A stretch of 17,173 nt of DNA. Source: Candidatus Omnitrophota bacterium (lineage in GTDB: Bacteria > Omnitrophota > Gorgyraeia > B26-G9). Positions 1 through 7,800 of this stretch are shown here, one piece after another. The notes beneath the pieces are model-generated. The model was not told where the DNA came from, made no database searches, and saw only the letters and a list, made by a program, of their open reading frames with translations. Numbering within the stretch: the first letter of the stretch is position 1; each line of letters starts with the position of its first letter. A program made the translations under genes and the position numbers. Where the stretch lies: NCBI GenBank assembly GCA_022013205.1, contig JAKLQT010000074.1, positions 1 to 17,173 of the forward strand, in the 5' to 3' direction.

Positions 1-1
1 T

Positions 2-1744
2 GTGATTTGTCCTAAAGGAGCTTATTGTCTTGAGTTGAAGTCTCAGGCAGAAGATTTTATCAGGCAGGAAAGGTTTGGCGACTTGCTTGATTTTTTAGAT
101 ATTCTCAAGATGGAAAAAAAACAGGATATATCTGATTTGCAGATAGAATATTACTCTGTGCTTGCAAAATCAAAGTATCTGGATTATCTTGAGAAAAAAG
201 AAGATTGGGAAAATTATTACAATCATGTGGATCTTTTTAATGCTGAGATAATAAAAAGCGCTAAGGATTTTGTGGAAAATCACCCTGCCTCGCTTGAAAC
301 TATCGATATGCAATATTTGGCCTGGAAGGCTATTATCCGGGATGAGGAAACGGCATCCGCGGAACAGGTTTTTAACAAACTCATTGATTTAGTTATCGCG
401 TATACAGAAGAAAACGGTGATACAGCTGTTTTTCAGGAAATTGCTCATAGAATAAGCGATGCAGGCAGAGTTCGTCAGCTGAATAAGCTTTTTGATTCAT
501 ATAAGGAGTTTTTATCTGCCAATGCCGGAAGCGATTCCATAGAGCGCCTTGGCGTTATCGCTGAAGAATATCTGGAAAAAGATAATATCGAAACAGCAAT
601 AGTTATTTATAAACATTATATTGACCTGGCCTTAAGGCAGTATCCGCAGGCAAAAGCTCAGCTTGTGCTCAATAAGCTTGCTAATAAGTTCAGGCATCAT
701 GGTTTTATTCCGGCTAAAGACGCTGTTTTCGCGGAAAAAATTTACGATCTTATTACACAAAAACTCGGCAAAGATGCCCTGAGCGAAGAAGATTTATTTG
801 CCCGCGGATATAATTTGGAATCACTGAATATCTGTGATAGGGCAGAGGAGGAGTATAAATATTTTACAAAAAAATTTCCGGATAGCGTTTACTTACCGGA
901 AGTTTACACGCGAATAGCTGTTATTAATTTGTATTCCTTCGGGCGCCTTGGCATATCTTTGCAGTTTTTTCAAAAAGTATCAGAGGAATTTCCTGGTTCA
1001 TTTTATGCGCCGTTTTGTACTTATAATGCCGCGATGCTTTTGCAGTGGAAATCAGAAGATGAGCTGGCAAGCCGGTTTTATTGCGTACTTATTGCCTCCG
1101 GAGGCTTTTTTTCAGAAGCAGCAAAGGAGCGCCTTAATGAAATAAAAAATAAAGAGAAGCTGAATGAAGATTTGCGTTATGTTCTTAATAACCTGTCCGG
1201 CACTGAAGAAAGCTCTACTATTATGATGACGCTCCAAAGCAGGCCGCAAAGGGCTTTTGTCGATGAACAGGTAATATGGTCGGCAACTGCTCAGGATTTT
1301 TCATCCGGCACTGTGCAGCCGTCTTTTACCTACGAATGGTCAGGGGATACAGGCAGTAATGTTGATCCGGGTAATATTGCGGAATTTTCCACAACGTATA
1401 ATAAGGCTATCCCTCAAGTCGCCTGTTTTTCTGCTTTGGTTGCCCAGACACAAGGTGTAATATGTAAAGCGCTTTGGGTGCATGAATTGAGTGTGAAAAC
1501 ACCTAATAATATTATGAGCTTTAAAGTAGGCGAGCCTGTTGAGCTTACTGCGGAAGTTTTTCCGCACAGTATTGAAGATAAATATATGCTTTGGCAGTGG
1601 AAGACAGGCCCAGAGGCAATTGATGTCAAAGGCAATAAGCTGCTCTATTCATATGATGTGCCGGGAAACTATGAAATAGAGCTTGTTGCTGATATGCAGG
1701 ATCTTAAAATATTTAAAAAATTTAATGTGGATATCGTTGAATAG
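2..1744 (+). CDS. TPR-like helical protein with two C-terminal PKD/Ig-like domains (5' partial)
   Basis: The frame is open from the first bases of the window, so the true N-terminus is probably upstream. A TTG at 35, 14 bases after an AAGGAG, is a weaker alternative start. Residues 1-400 are almost all helical. Residues 270-380 resemble TPR units of the BamD/YbgF kind, with FPDS and FPGS turns between helix pairs (about 292 and 330). The last 175 residues are beta-rich and look like two PKD/Ig-like domains, at about 405-490 (YEWSGDTG at 444, close to the PKD W-x-F-G-D-G core) and 495-580 (YDVPGNYEIELVAD at 551). No membrane helix is visible in the part present. TPR plus PKD suggests a protein-interaction scaffold in the periplasm. 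It sits 37 bp before the PilZ gene, so they are likely cotranscribed. No specific function can be assigned. Confidence 0.8.
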   Translation: MICPKGAYCLELKSQAEDFIRQERFGDLLDFLDILKMEKKQDISDLQIEYYSVLAKSKYLDYLEKKEDWENYYNHVDLFNAEIIKSAKDFVENHPASLETIDMQYLAWKAIIRDEETASAEQVFNKLIDLVIAYTEENGDTAVFQEIAHRISDAGRVRQLNKLFDSYKEFLSANAGSDSIERLGVIAEEYLEKDNIETAIVIYKHYIDLALRQYPQAKAQLVLNKLANKFRHHGFIPAKDAVFAEKIYDLITQKLGKDALSEEDLFARGYNLESLNICDRAEEEYKYFTKKFPDSVYLPEVYTRIAVINLYSFGRLGISLQFFQKVSEEFPGSFYAPFCTYNAAMLLQWKSEDELASRFYCVLIASGGFFSEAAKERLNEIKNKEKLNEDLRYVLNNLSGTEESSTIMMTLQSRPQRAFVDEQVIWSATAQDFSSGTVQPSFTYEWSGDTGSNVDPGNIAEFSTTYNKAIPQVACFSALVAQTQGVICKALWVHELSVKTPNNIMSFKVGEPVELTAEVFPHSIEDKYMLWQWKTGPEAIDVKGNKLLYSYDVPGNYEIELVADMQDLKIFKKFNVDIVE

Positions 1745-1781
1745 GCACAGATAATTTCCATAGCAGGCATTTAAAAAACGC

Positions 1782-3728
1782 ATGTATATAGAAAAAAGAA
1801 AATTTGTCCGTCTAAACAAGGTTTTCCCAGTCGAATTACAGATTCAAAGCTTTGAAAAGGAAACGTTTGATGGTTTAATCCAGGGGTTTACCCGGGATGT
1901 AAGCCTGGAAGGCCTATGTGTTCAGGTTAATGACTTCAATAATGAGCGCATAAAAAACCTGAGGGAAAAGAACGGCAAGGTTGTTGTCTTTTTAAATTTT
2001 CCTTTAAAGCGCGGCCCGATCAAGGCAGTTGCGAATGTTGCCTGGGTTAAGAAACTGGCAAAACCTTATCCAAAAAGCTGTCTGTTGGGGCTGCACTACG
2101 AAGTGATCGATCCCAAGGAGCTAAAACGCATTATGCGTTTCGCGAAATACTGCAACGCTGTTCCCAGAATAGTTGGTTTGTCGATCCTGCTGCTGTTAGT
2201 GGTTTGCTCTGCACTTCTACTTAAAAATCTCCAGCTTATTCGTGATAATACAAAGCTTTTTGACAATATAAGTAAGCTTAGCGCAGAACAGTCGGATATA
2301 GACCAGAGACTCGGCAAAATCCAGGCCGAAAAAGAGGCTTTGATCATGATGATGAAGAGAAGCGCGGCGCAGGTAATTTTGTTAAAAAAAGAACTTACTG
2401 CGGTTGAGTCTGAGGCGCAAAAGCAACGCGGGAAAAAAGACGAAGCTAAACCGAATAAATTCATAGAGGAGAGTAAGAAACTTAATCTCGATCTGGTTCT
2501 CCTAAGGGAAGAAAATATAACTATGGAAAAGCGTTTGCTTAACTATATGAGCAGCCAAAAAAAACTGAGATCCCAACTAAAAGAAATCAAAAGCAAAAGA
2601 ACAATGCTTGAGGACAAAACGCTTGATCTAATGCGCCAGTGGCTGATTTCATCCCAAAGCTCAAAAACCGGGCTTGTTATCAGCTATGATAATGATGAGG
2701 GATTCCAGGATGTAGGATTTACTTATGATCAGGCACTGAGCGCCTTCAATTTTATTAATTTAAAGCAGTATAAAAACGCGAAAAGAATTTTTGATTTTTA
2801 TAAATCCGCGGCGCTTAAGGTAAAGGGAGGATACGCCAACGCGTATGATGTGATAACCGGTAATGTCAGCGAATATATTGTTCACAGCGGCCCTTCAATT
2901 TATCTTGCTTTGGCAATGCTCAGGTATGAAGAGTTGACAAATGAGGGCAGTTATCACGGAGTAGTTGAGGAAATAGGGCAGTGGCTGATAAGCCTTCAAA
3001 ACGAAAAAAGCGATGGGTCTTTGCCCGGGGGGCCGGATATGCAATGGTCAGGAACCGAGCACAATATTGCCGCGTACAAGTTTTTCAGCAAACTTTTTAG
3101 TAAAACAAAAGACAGACAGTATGATATAGCAGCAAAAAAGATCCTCAGCTGGCTTAAAAATCATGCTTATAACAAAAAGCTGAAACGGTTTAACCGGGGC
3201 ACAGATGATTCAATGATCGCGACGGACGTGATGTCGTTAAGCATTATTGCGTTGGGGCCGAGCCTTCTTGATGAGATGGGTGTTGATATTGATCTTTTGG
3301 TCGGGTCCATTGAAGAAAACTGCAAAACAAAAGTGCGTTTTGAGAATTTATTAGGAAAAAAAGTAGAGGTTAACGGGTTTGATTTTTGTGCTCCTTCGAG
3401 TGCAGGAAGGGGCGGGGTAATTTCTGTAGAATGGACATATCAAATGATAATTGCTTTCCAGATCCTAAACAGGTTTTATTCAGATGAGCAAATGAGCGAA
3501 AAAGCGGATGAGTATAAGCAGATGGCGGATTATTATCTGACAGAGCTGGAAAAACTTCTTATAATGCGTGCAAATTTCGGTATGCGTAAAGTTCATGCTG
3601 GATTGCCTTATGCAAGCAGCGGCGGGATTAATACAGGACATGGCTGGTATACTCCAAGCCACAGCTCGATCTCTGCCGCGGGAACTAACTTTGCAATTTT
3701 TGCCAAAGAGGGGTATAATATATTTTAG
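1782..3728 (+). CDS. PilZ domain - membrane helix - coiled coil - probable alpha/alpha-barrel protein
   Basis: Residues 1-115 form a PilZ domain. Both c-di-GMP motifs are present: RxxxR (R6-K-F-V-R10) and DxSxxG (D39-V-S-L-E-G44). Residues 129-147 are a single hydrophobic helix (IVGLSILLLLVVCSALLL). Residues 150-285 are Lys/Glu-rich and predicted to form a long coiled coil. Residues 300-648 contain repeated amphipathic helix pairs with Gly/Trp/aromatic loops (GGPDMQWSGTEHN at about 422; SAGRGGVISVEWTYQM; GINTGHGWYTPSHSS near the end). This resembles six-hairpin (alpha/alpha) glycosidase-like folds, but I recognise no family or catalytic residues. The inferred topology is PilZ in the cytosol and the coiled coil and barrel in the periplasm, giving an inside-out c-di-GMP output. 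No clear Shine-Dalgarno precedes this ATG; the start is chosen because the PilZ RxxxR motif follows at once. A 43 bp gap leads to the beta-barrel gene. Confidence 0.85.
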   Translation: MYIEKRKFVRLNKVFPVELQIQSFEKETFDGLIQGFTRDVSLEGLCVQVNDFNNERIKNLREKNGKVVVFLNFPLKRGPIKAVANVAWVKKLAKPYPKSCLLGLHYEVIDPKELKRIMRFAKYCNAVPRIVGLSILLLLVVCSALLLKNLQLIRDNTKLFDNISKLSAEQSDIDQRLGKIQAEKEALIMMMKRSAAQVILLKKELTAVESEAQKQRGKKDEAKPNKFIEESKKLNLDLVLLREENITMEKRLLNYMSSQKKLRSQLKEIKSKRTMLEDKTLDLMRQWLISSQSSKTGLVISYDNDEGFQDVGFTYDQALSAFNFINLKQYKNAKRIFDFYKSAALKVKGGYANAYDVITGNVSEYIVHSGPSIYLALAMLRYEELTNEGSYHGVVEEIGQWLISLQNEKSDGSLPGGPDMQWSGTEHNIAAYKFFSKLFSKTKDRQYDIAAKKILSWLKNHAYNKKLKRFNRGTDDSMIATDVMSLSIIALGPSLLDEMGVDIDLLVGSIEENCKTKVRFENLLGKKVEVNGFDFCAPSSAGRGGVISVEWTYQMIIAFQILNRFYSDEQMSEKADEYKQMADYYLTELEKLLIMRANFGMRKVHAGLPYASSGGINTGHGWYTPSHSSISAAGTNFAIFAKEGYNIF

Positions 3729-3771
3729 TACTTTTGATTATAAATCATTTACCAGGGACGGTAAAATCGAA

Positions 3772-6120
3772 ATGATGAAATTATTCACACATATAAAGAG
3801 TATAAAAGTTTTTAATCTCTTCAGGCTTTATTTTCAAAATAAAGCGCGTTGGTTTTTATTTCTAAAAGCAATATCCTTACTTTTGTTTTCTAAATACAGC
3901 AAATATATTCTTAGGCTTGTTTGTATTACATTTGCCGTATTATTCTTTTTGTGTTTAGTGCGGCCAAATGCCCTTTACGCGCAGAATTATTCCGCGCAGC
4001 GGTATCCCGGATATGCCGAGGAAGAAGATGAGGGAGATATAATAGAGGAAGATGAATATGAGGCAGTAGAGCTTAAGGATACGGTTGTAAAGGGAAGTTA
4101 TCGTTTTAATTTTGGCATTGAAAACAATGATTTCATATGGAAAGACGCGAATTATCTTTTACAGGAAGGTTCCTGGAGATATTTTTTCGGCGAAAAACGT
4201 TACAATACTTATGACCCGGCTATTTACAATAATTTTAAGCTGACTATAGATGCTCCTTTAAATGAGAAGCTATCATTGTATACAAAGATTGTTGTCGACC
4301 CGTGGTCTTTTGTCGGTAAATCAAAAGTAACGACAATCCCCAGCTGGTATGGCGCGACAAATGGTGATGATCCGGTTGAAATACAGTTAAAATACTGGTC
4401 TAATTCAGGCCGGATTTATCCGGAAATCGTGCGCTCGGAAAAAGGAGACTCATTTGCTTTGCCGGAAACAAAAGTTGCGGATGGCTATACGCAGCCGGTT
4501 AGTGTGTTAAGTGACTGGGGAGGGGGGACGCACCGGATCGATTTGCCGAGCTTGAAGATTGACCGCGAATTTAAACCAATAAGAGCCTTATGGTTTGATC
4601 TGAAGGAAGATAAATACCGCGCGATACTTTTTCTTTACGCGGAAGAAAATATTTCCATGTGGACTGATGATCCGCTGTCGCTTGTCAATAATCATATTGT
4701 CTGGGAGCCGAGCCCCTGGCTGGATATGTGGCAGCCGGGAGCACTTTATACAGCAACAGGCTGGGAGAACGGTATCTGGACCCTTGATAGCCAGCTGCGC
4801 GACAGTGAAAGTAACTGGCTTACATTGCTGCGCGCGTTTCGATATGAGGGTGAAATTGCCTCGGTATATACGGATTTTATGATCGCGGCGCCTATGGACC
4901 CGTGGGATAATTATAATGCTATTAACAATGTCCCAATGGCAGTGCGGTTTAAAAAGGGAATAACAGACTGGCTGACGCTCGGATCAATATATACCGCGCG
5001 CTGGGGATATGACCTGGGTTCATCTGATGCCTTTGATCAGGCCCTGGCTGTCGATAGTGTCATTGCCGTAAACGAATACCATAATTTAAAACTCGAGTAT
5101 GCTATGGCGATGACAAAGCATAACCTCAATAATGATGCGCAGAAAACTACAGAGGATGACTCTGCTTATAAAATAGTAATAGACAGTGATGTCAATCCCT
5201 TTGACCTTGAGATAAAATCAGGCCTTAGCTTTTCCCGCATGGGCAGGGAATTTGAAGCTCCTTTGTCCAACTATACATATACCCGTGATGACCTGGCATG
5301 GGGAAGGCATATATCATTCTATAAACGCAGTAAAGAAGAAGAAATGTATCGTATCGGCAACGGCCTTGACAAAGACAGGCAGGTAGCTGCCTGGGATATT
5401 TTCTTCGGCGGATATGATGAGCTTGATGCTTATTTCAACTACCGTAATGTTAGAAACGCGACAGACAATGGCTTTATCGAAAATGTTTTCCGTAATGAGT
5501 TCTCTTACCATTATAGTGATGAATTATTTTATAAGTTCTTATTTTTATATTACCAGAAAGATGAGGCCACAGATAATAAAAGCCAGGATACATCAACAGT
5601 ATCCGCGGGTTTTCAATATGATTTTTGCCAGTGGATACGGCTAGAGGAAATTTGGGAAAGAACTAATGAATATCCCGGTTATCCGGATGGGATTTATGAT
5701 TGGCTGACCATCAACCCCGCGCCGCCTTATCCGCATTATTATATTGTCTCATCTCGCCTGATTCTTACTCCACGGGATTGGGTAGAGATTTCTCTGGAAA
5801 ATACCTATAATGAATTTGAGCACGCGACAACGCTTGATGATTTTATGAATTATTCAGGGACGACGATTCGTTTTTGGCCCGGCCATAAGTTATCTGCCAG
5901 TGTGGTTTACCGTTACAGTATTGTCGCGGATTATGATAAAAACTATGAAAAAACAGGGCATCATAATGTTTACTTTGATTGTGCTTATGATATATATGAT
6001 GATGCCAGGATCAAACTGCAATTCAGCAGCCTCGGTGCTTATATAGAGGGCATCGGCTGGCAATCCTCGGTATTAGATACTCAGCATATTATTCGTCTGA
6101 TATATGAAGGTAGATTTTAG
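3772..6120 (+). CDS. Large outer-membrane beta-barrel protein with long signal sequence
   Basis: The protein has 782 residues from ATG 3772. The frame is open further upstream, but that part overlaps the PilZ gene, so 3772 is preferred; an AGGGA lies about 14 bases before it. Residues 1-70 are basic and hydrophobic with two apolar stretches (27-39 and 46-63) and end in a good signal peptidase I site (ALYA before Q71). A TTG start near residue 38 would give a more ordinary signal peptide. An acidic stretch follows (about 77-95). The rest is rich in alternating aromatic and polar strands, typical of a beta-barrel, with many Tyr/Trp and Asp/Asn loops. The protein ends in IIRLIYEGRF, with the terminal Phe expected of BAM substrates. 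I do not recognise a porin or receptor family. The stop is TAG 6118-6120, whose last base begins the next gene. It may be an outer-membrane partner of the PilZ and TPR/PKD proteins. Confidence 0.82.
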   Translation: MMKLFTHIKSIKVFNLFRLYFQNKARWFLFLKAISLLLFSKYSKYILRLVCITFAVLFFLCLVRPNALYAQNYSAQRYPGYAEEEDEGDIIEEDEYEAVELKDTVVKGSYRFNFGIENNDFIWKDANYLLQEGSWRYFFGEKRYNTYDPAIYNNFKLTIDAPLNEKLSLYTKIVVDPWSFVGKSKVTTIPSWYGATNGDDPVEIQLKYWSNSGRIYPEIVRSEKGDSFALPETKVADGYTQPVSVLSDWGGGTHRIDLPSLKIDREFKPIRALWFDLKEDKYRAILFLYAEENISMWTDDPLSLVNNHIVWEPSPWLDMWQPGALYTATGWENGIWTLDSQLRDSESNWLTLLRAFRYEGEIASVYTDFMIAAPMDPWDNYNAINNVPMAVRFKKGITDWLTLGSIYTARWGYDLGSSDAFDQALAVDSVIAVNEYHNLKLEYAMAMTKHNLNNDAQKTTEDDSAYKIVIDSDVNPFDLEIKSGLSFSRMGREFEAPLSNYTYTRDDLAWGRHISFYKRSKEEEMYRIGNGLDKDRQVAAWDIFFGGYDELDAYFNYRNVRNATDNGFIENVFRNEFSYHYSDELFYKFLFLYYQKDEATDNKSQDTSTVSAGFQYDFCQWIRLEEIWERTNEYPGYPDGIYDWLTINPAPPYPHYYIVSSRLILTPRDWVEISLENTYNEFEHATTLDDFMNYSGTTIRFWPGHKLSASVVYRYSIVADYDKNYEKTGHHNVYFDCAYDIYDDARIKLQFSSLGAYIEGIGWQSSVLDTQHIIRLIYEGRF

Positions 6121-6821
6121 TGAGAAAATTAACTAAATATGCCGGTGTAACGCTTATCGAGCTTCTGGTTACAATGGGCATACTTGTGCTTCTTGTAACT
6201 ATCCTGTATGCAGTGTTTAATGTTTCCCTGCGCGGCTGGCAAAAGGCTGATAATATGCTGCAGGTAACTACTGCTGCCCGGGTTGCTCTTGGGCAGATGT
6301 CCAAAGAGATAGCAAGTGCCATGATAAAAACAGGCAGCAATTCCTATTATTGCGTGGGGTTTGATAAGGAGGATGGCAGCGGCTGGAGAACCGACAGTAT
6401 CGGGGATGAGTTTTACTTTATCGCGCCTTTAAAACCAGCTAATATTGAAGGAGGATCTGACTTGTGCGAGGTTGGCTACTGGCTTGATGGCAAAGGCACA
6501 TCAGACACAAGTGATGATACCTTAACACGGTTTTATGTTACAGATAGGCGGGATGAGGCAGGATCATTATTTGATTTTAATTTTTCCACACCCTCAGGAA
6601 GGTCTAATTCTAATGAATTTGTATTTAATGTTACTGGCCTTGAGTTTGATTTTTTTGACACAAACGGTGATTTGTTTGACAACTGGGATTCCCGTACCGC
6701 AGGCGGTGCGCCGGCAAAGATAAAAATCCGCATAACTGTAGCCTTGGGTAAAGGCACGTCCTCCACTAATCCTGAATTTATCAGAAAAGAGTTCAGTACA
6801 GTTGTTTCCTTGCCTCAATAG
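6120..6821 (+). CDS. Minor pseudopilin / type IV pilin-like protein (GspJ/PulJ type)
   Basis: The N-terminus is a classic class III signal: a short basic leader (MRKLTKYAG), cleavage expected between G9 and V10, the motif VTLIELLV with the conserved Glu at mature position +5 (E14), then an apolar helix to about residue 30. Position +1 is Val instead of the usual Phe. The remaining 200 residues are mixed alpha/beta with Gly/Asp-rich loops. Total length (233) and a TAARVALGQMSKEI-like helix after the N-terminal segment fit minor pseudopilins such as GspJ/PulJ. It would be processed by a prepilin peptidase and sit at the tip of a type II secretion or type IV pilus-like fibre. The GTG start at 6120 shares its G with the stop of the barrel gene, and AAGG lies about 10 bases upstream, so translational coupling is likely. 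No other secretion genes are in the window. Confidence 0.88.
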   Translation: MRKLTKYAGVTLIELLVTMGILVLLVTILYAVFNVSLRGWQKADNMLQVTTAARVALGQMSKEIASAMIKTGSNSYYCVGFDKEDGSGWRTDSIGDEFYFIAPLKPANIEGGSDLCEVGYWLDGKGTSDTSDDTLTRFYVTDRRDEAGSLFDFNFSTPSGRSNSNEFVFNVTGLEFDFFDTNGDLFDNWDSRTAGGAPAKIKIRITVALGKGTSSTNPEFIRKEFSTVVSLPQ

Positions 6822-6829
6822 CGATTTGA

Positions 6830-6858
6830 TTGACAAGCAGGGCCTTTTTTGCTATATT
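6830..6858 (+). promoter_or_regulatory. Near-consensus sigma70 promoter
   Basis: TTGACA at 6830-6835 is a perfect -35 box. A 17-base spacer follows, then TATATT at 6853-6858 (5 of 6 for the -10). It starts only 8 bases after the pseudopilin stop and points toward the glycan operon, whose first gene begins about 400 bases further on. Predicted transcription start is near 6865. Confidence 0.65.
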
Positions 6859-6941
6859 ATTTTTAAATCAAAATAATCTAACTATTTATATTTTCAACGA
6901 ATTGCGATAAATTTTATTTTTTGTTGATCATGTCAAATTTA

Positions 6942-6947
6942 TATAAT
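6942..6947 (+). promoter_or_regulatory. Possible second -10 box (TATAAT)
   Basis: A perfect TATAAT lies in AT-rich sequence. The best -35-like hexamer is TTGTTG at 6921-6926, with a short 15-base spacer, so this is weaker than the promoter at 6830. It would give a shorter transcript, starting near 6954, that contains the hairpins at 7049-7246. Confidence 0.3.
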
Positions 6948-7048
6948 AAACAGATAAAAAAGAGAGCTATTTTAGTTAATATTCGCGGTGTTCCCAGGCA
7001 CTGATATCTATGGTAGCCCCTCCTGAATATTTGATTGGCCCGGATGAG

Positions 7049-7081
7049 AGTGTTGTGAAACACTAATTCAAAATCTGAATT
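7049..7081 (+). other. Two adjacent exact hairpins in the leader
   Basis: AGTGTT (7049-7054) pairs with AACACT (7059-7064) around the loop GTGA, a GNRA-type tetraloop. The next base starts a second stem: AATTCA (7065-7070) with TGAATT (7076-7081) around a 5-base loop. There is no T-run after them, so an intrinsic terminator is unlikely. Confidence 0.4.
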
Positions 7082-7158
7082 TTCGAAATAAGCACACTTT
7101 TGCAAAAATCAAGTATCGGGATTGAGGGCTGTTGAAAAACACAGTTTCATACAGAATA

Positions 7159-7246
7159 GCGCAGATTAAAGATACGAGATAATTACAGATTATCGACGAG
7201 TGAGCTGCGATCATCTGCGCGGCTCTGTAGTTTTGTAACAGAGCCG
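7159..7246 (+). promoter_or_regulatory. Structured 5' leader element just upstream of the glycan operon
   Basis: GCGCAGAT (7159-7166) is the exact reverse complement of ATCTGCGC (7213-7220). Inside it GATAAT (7178-7183) pairs with ATTATC (7189-7194) around a 5-base loop. Directly after comes GGCTCTGT (7221-7228) pairing with ACAGAGCC (7238-7245), extendable by one C-G pair if the outer helix gives up its last base. The last helix ends 6-7 bases before AAGGG, the ribosome binding site of the gene at 7267. This could be a cis-regulatory RNA fold; a decayed palindromic repeat is an alternative. Confidence 0.4.
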
Positions 7247-7266
7247 ATATATAAGGGTTTAAGATA

Positions 7267-7800
7267 ATGTATAAAGTCATTTTTACAGTTTTATCCAGCG
7301 CTTTCGTATTATGTTTATGGCTGCTGCCTGTTTTGGAGAAACTTGCCAGAAAAAAAGGGCTTGTCACACACCAATCTCCTGAAAAAATTGACAAAAGGAA
7401 AGTTCCCTATGTCGGGGGGCCGGTCATGTTTCTGGTTTTTTTCGTGGTCTGCCTTGTCGCTTACCTTATGGCTCCTTTGGCCATAAATAACCGCCAATTT
7501 TACTTATTTCTGTTTTGTGCGGCTCTCATTGTCTTTTTTGGCTTTTATGACGATGTAAAAGAACTGAAACCGGCCCAAAAGCTTATCGGACAAAGTATTG
7601 TCGCGGTTATTTTTATTACCTTTGTAATGAGAACTCAGGTGATCTATTTCAGTCCTTTTGTGAATATGCTTTTGAGTTTATTCTGGATAGTTGTAATGAT
7701 CAATGCTTTTAACCTGCTTGATATACTTGATGGATTGGCAGGAGGTATCTCAATCATAAATATTTTTGTTTTTTTTTCTTTTCGGGATTTTTACAAATAA
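7267..7800 (+). CDS. WecA/MraY-type phosphoglycosyl transferase, N-terminal part (frameshifted)
   Basis: Members of this family move a sugar-1-phosphate from a UDP-sugar to undecaprenyl phosphate, the first membrane step of glycan assembly. Visible here are several membrane helices, the GG motif after the first helix (VPYVGGP, 47-52), the catalytic Asp pair in FGFYDDVKELKPAQKLIGQ (D95-D96) and the NAFNLLDILDGLAGG motif (146-160, with D152 and D155). The frame then runs into seven unrelated residues and a TAA directly after a run of nine T (7769-7777). The missing C-terminal half is in the +1 frame immediately downstream. Removing one T would give a normal ~338-residue enzyme. The start is supported by AAGGG nine bases before the ATG. 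As the first gene of the locus it probably initiates the exported glycan; the sugar cannot be told from sequence. Confidence 0.85.
   Translation: MYKVIFTVLSSAFVLCLWLLPVLEKLARKKGLVTHQSPEKIDKRKVPYVGGPVMFLVFFVVCLVAYLMAPLAINNRQFYLFLFCAALIVFFGFYDDVKELKPAQKLIGQSIVAVIFITFVMRTQVIYFSPFVNMLLSLFWIVVMINAFNLLDILDGLAGGISIINIFVFFSFRDFYK

Larger units (their letters stand above)
6822..7266 (+). other. 445-base non-coding leader before the glycan operon
   Basis: I see no credible reading frame on either strand here. From left to right it holds a strong sigma70-like promoter (6830-6858), an AT-rich stretch, a second TATAAT (6942-6947), two back-to-back hairpins (7049-7081), a nested stem region (7159-7220) and a 9-bp hairpin (7220-7246) just before the AAGGG ribosome binding site. 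No convincing terminator for the left operon was found. It could be a long structured 5' untranslated region, a separate small RNA gene, or both. It matches none of the riboswitch or RNA consensus patterns I know (TPP, SAM-I, cobalamin, c-di-GMP-I, SRP RNA, RNase P). Confidence 0.55.

Noticed and set aside
3568..3771. Upstream extension of the beta-barrel gene to an ATG at 3568
   Set aside because: It overlaps the conserved end of the PilZ gene in another frame and would put 68 unrelated residues before the signal sequence.
6836..6860. Terminator after the pseudopilin (AGCA...TTTTTTGCT)
   Set aside because: Only a 4-5 bp stem, and the T-run is inside the loop, not after the stem; it is better read as the promoter spacer.
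6981..7045. Possible 6S RNA or riboswitch core (GCGGTGTTCCC...GGCCCGGATGAG)
   Set aside because: Brief resemblance only; I could not build the long closing stem and central bubble of 6S RNA, nor the SAM-I core.
7124..7141. Sequence GAGGGCTGTTGAAAAAC resembling some insertion-sequence ends
   Set aside because: No matching inverted copy, transposase remnant or target duplication was found in the window.
7068..7394. Antisense open frame of 108 codons across the leader
   Set aside because: Low-complexity composition, no ribosome binding site, and it overlaps the start of the phosphoglycosyl transferase.
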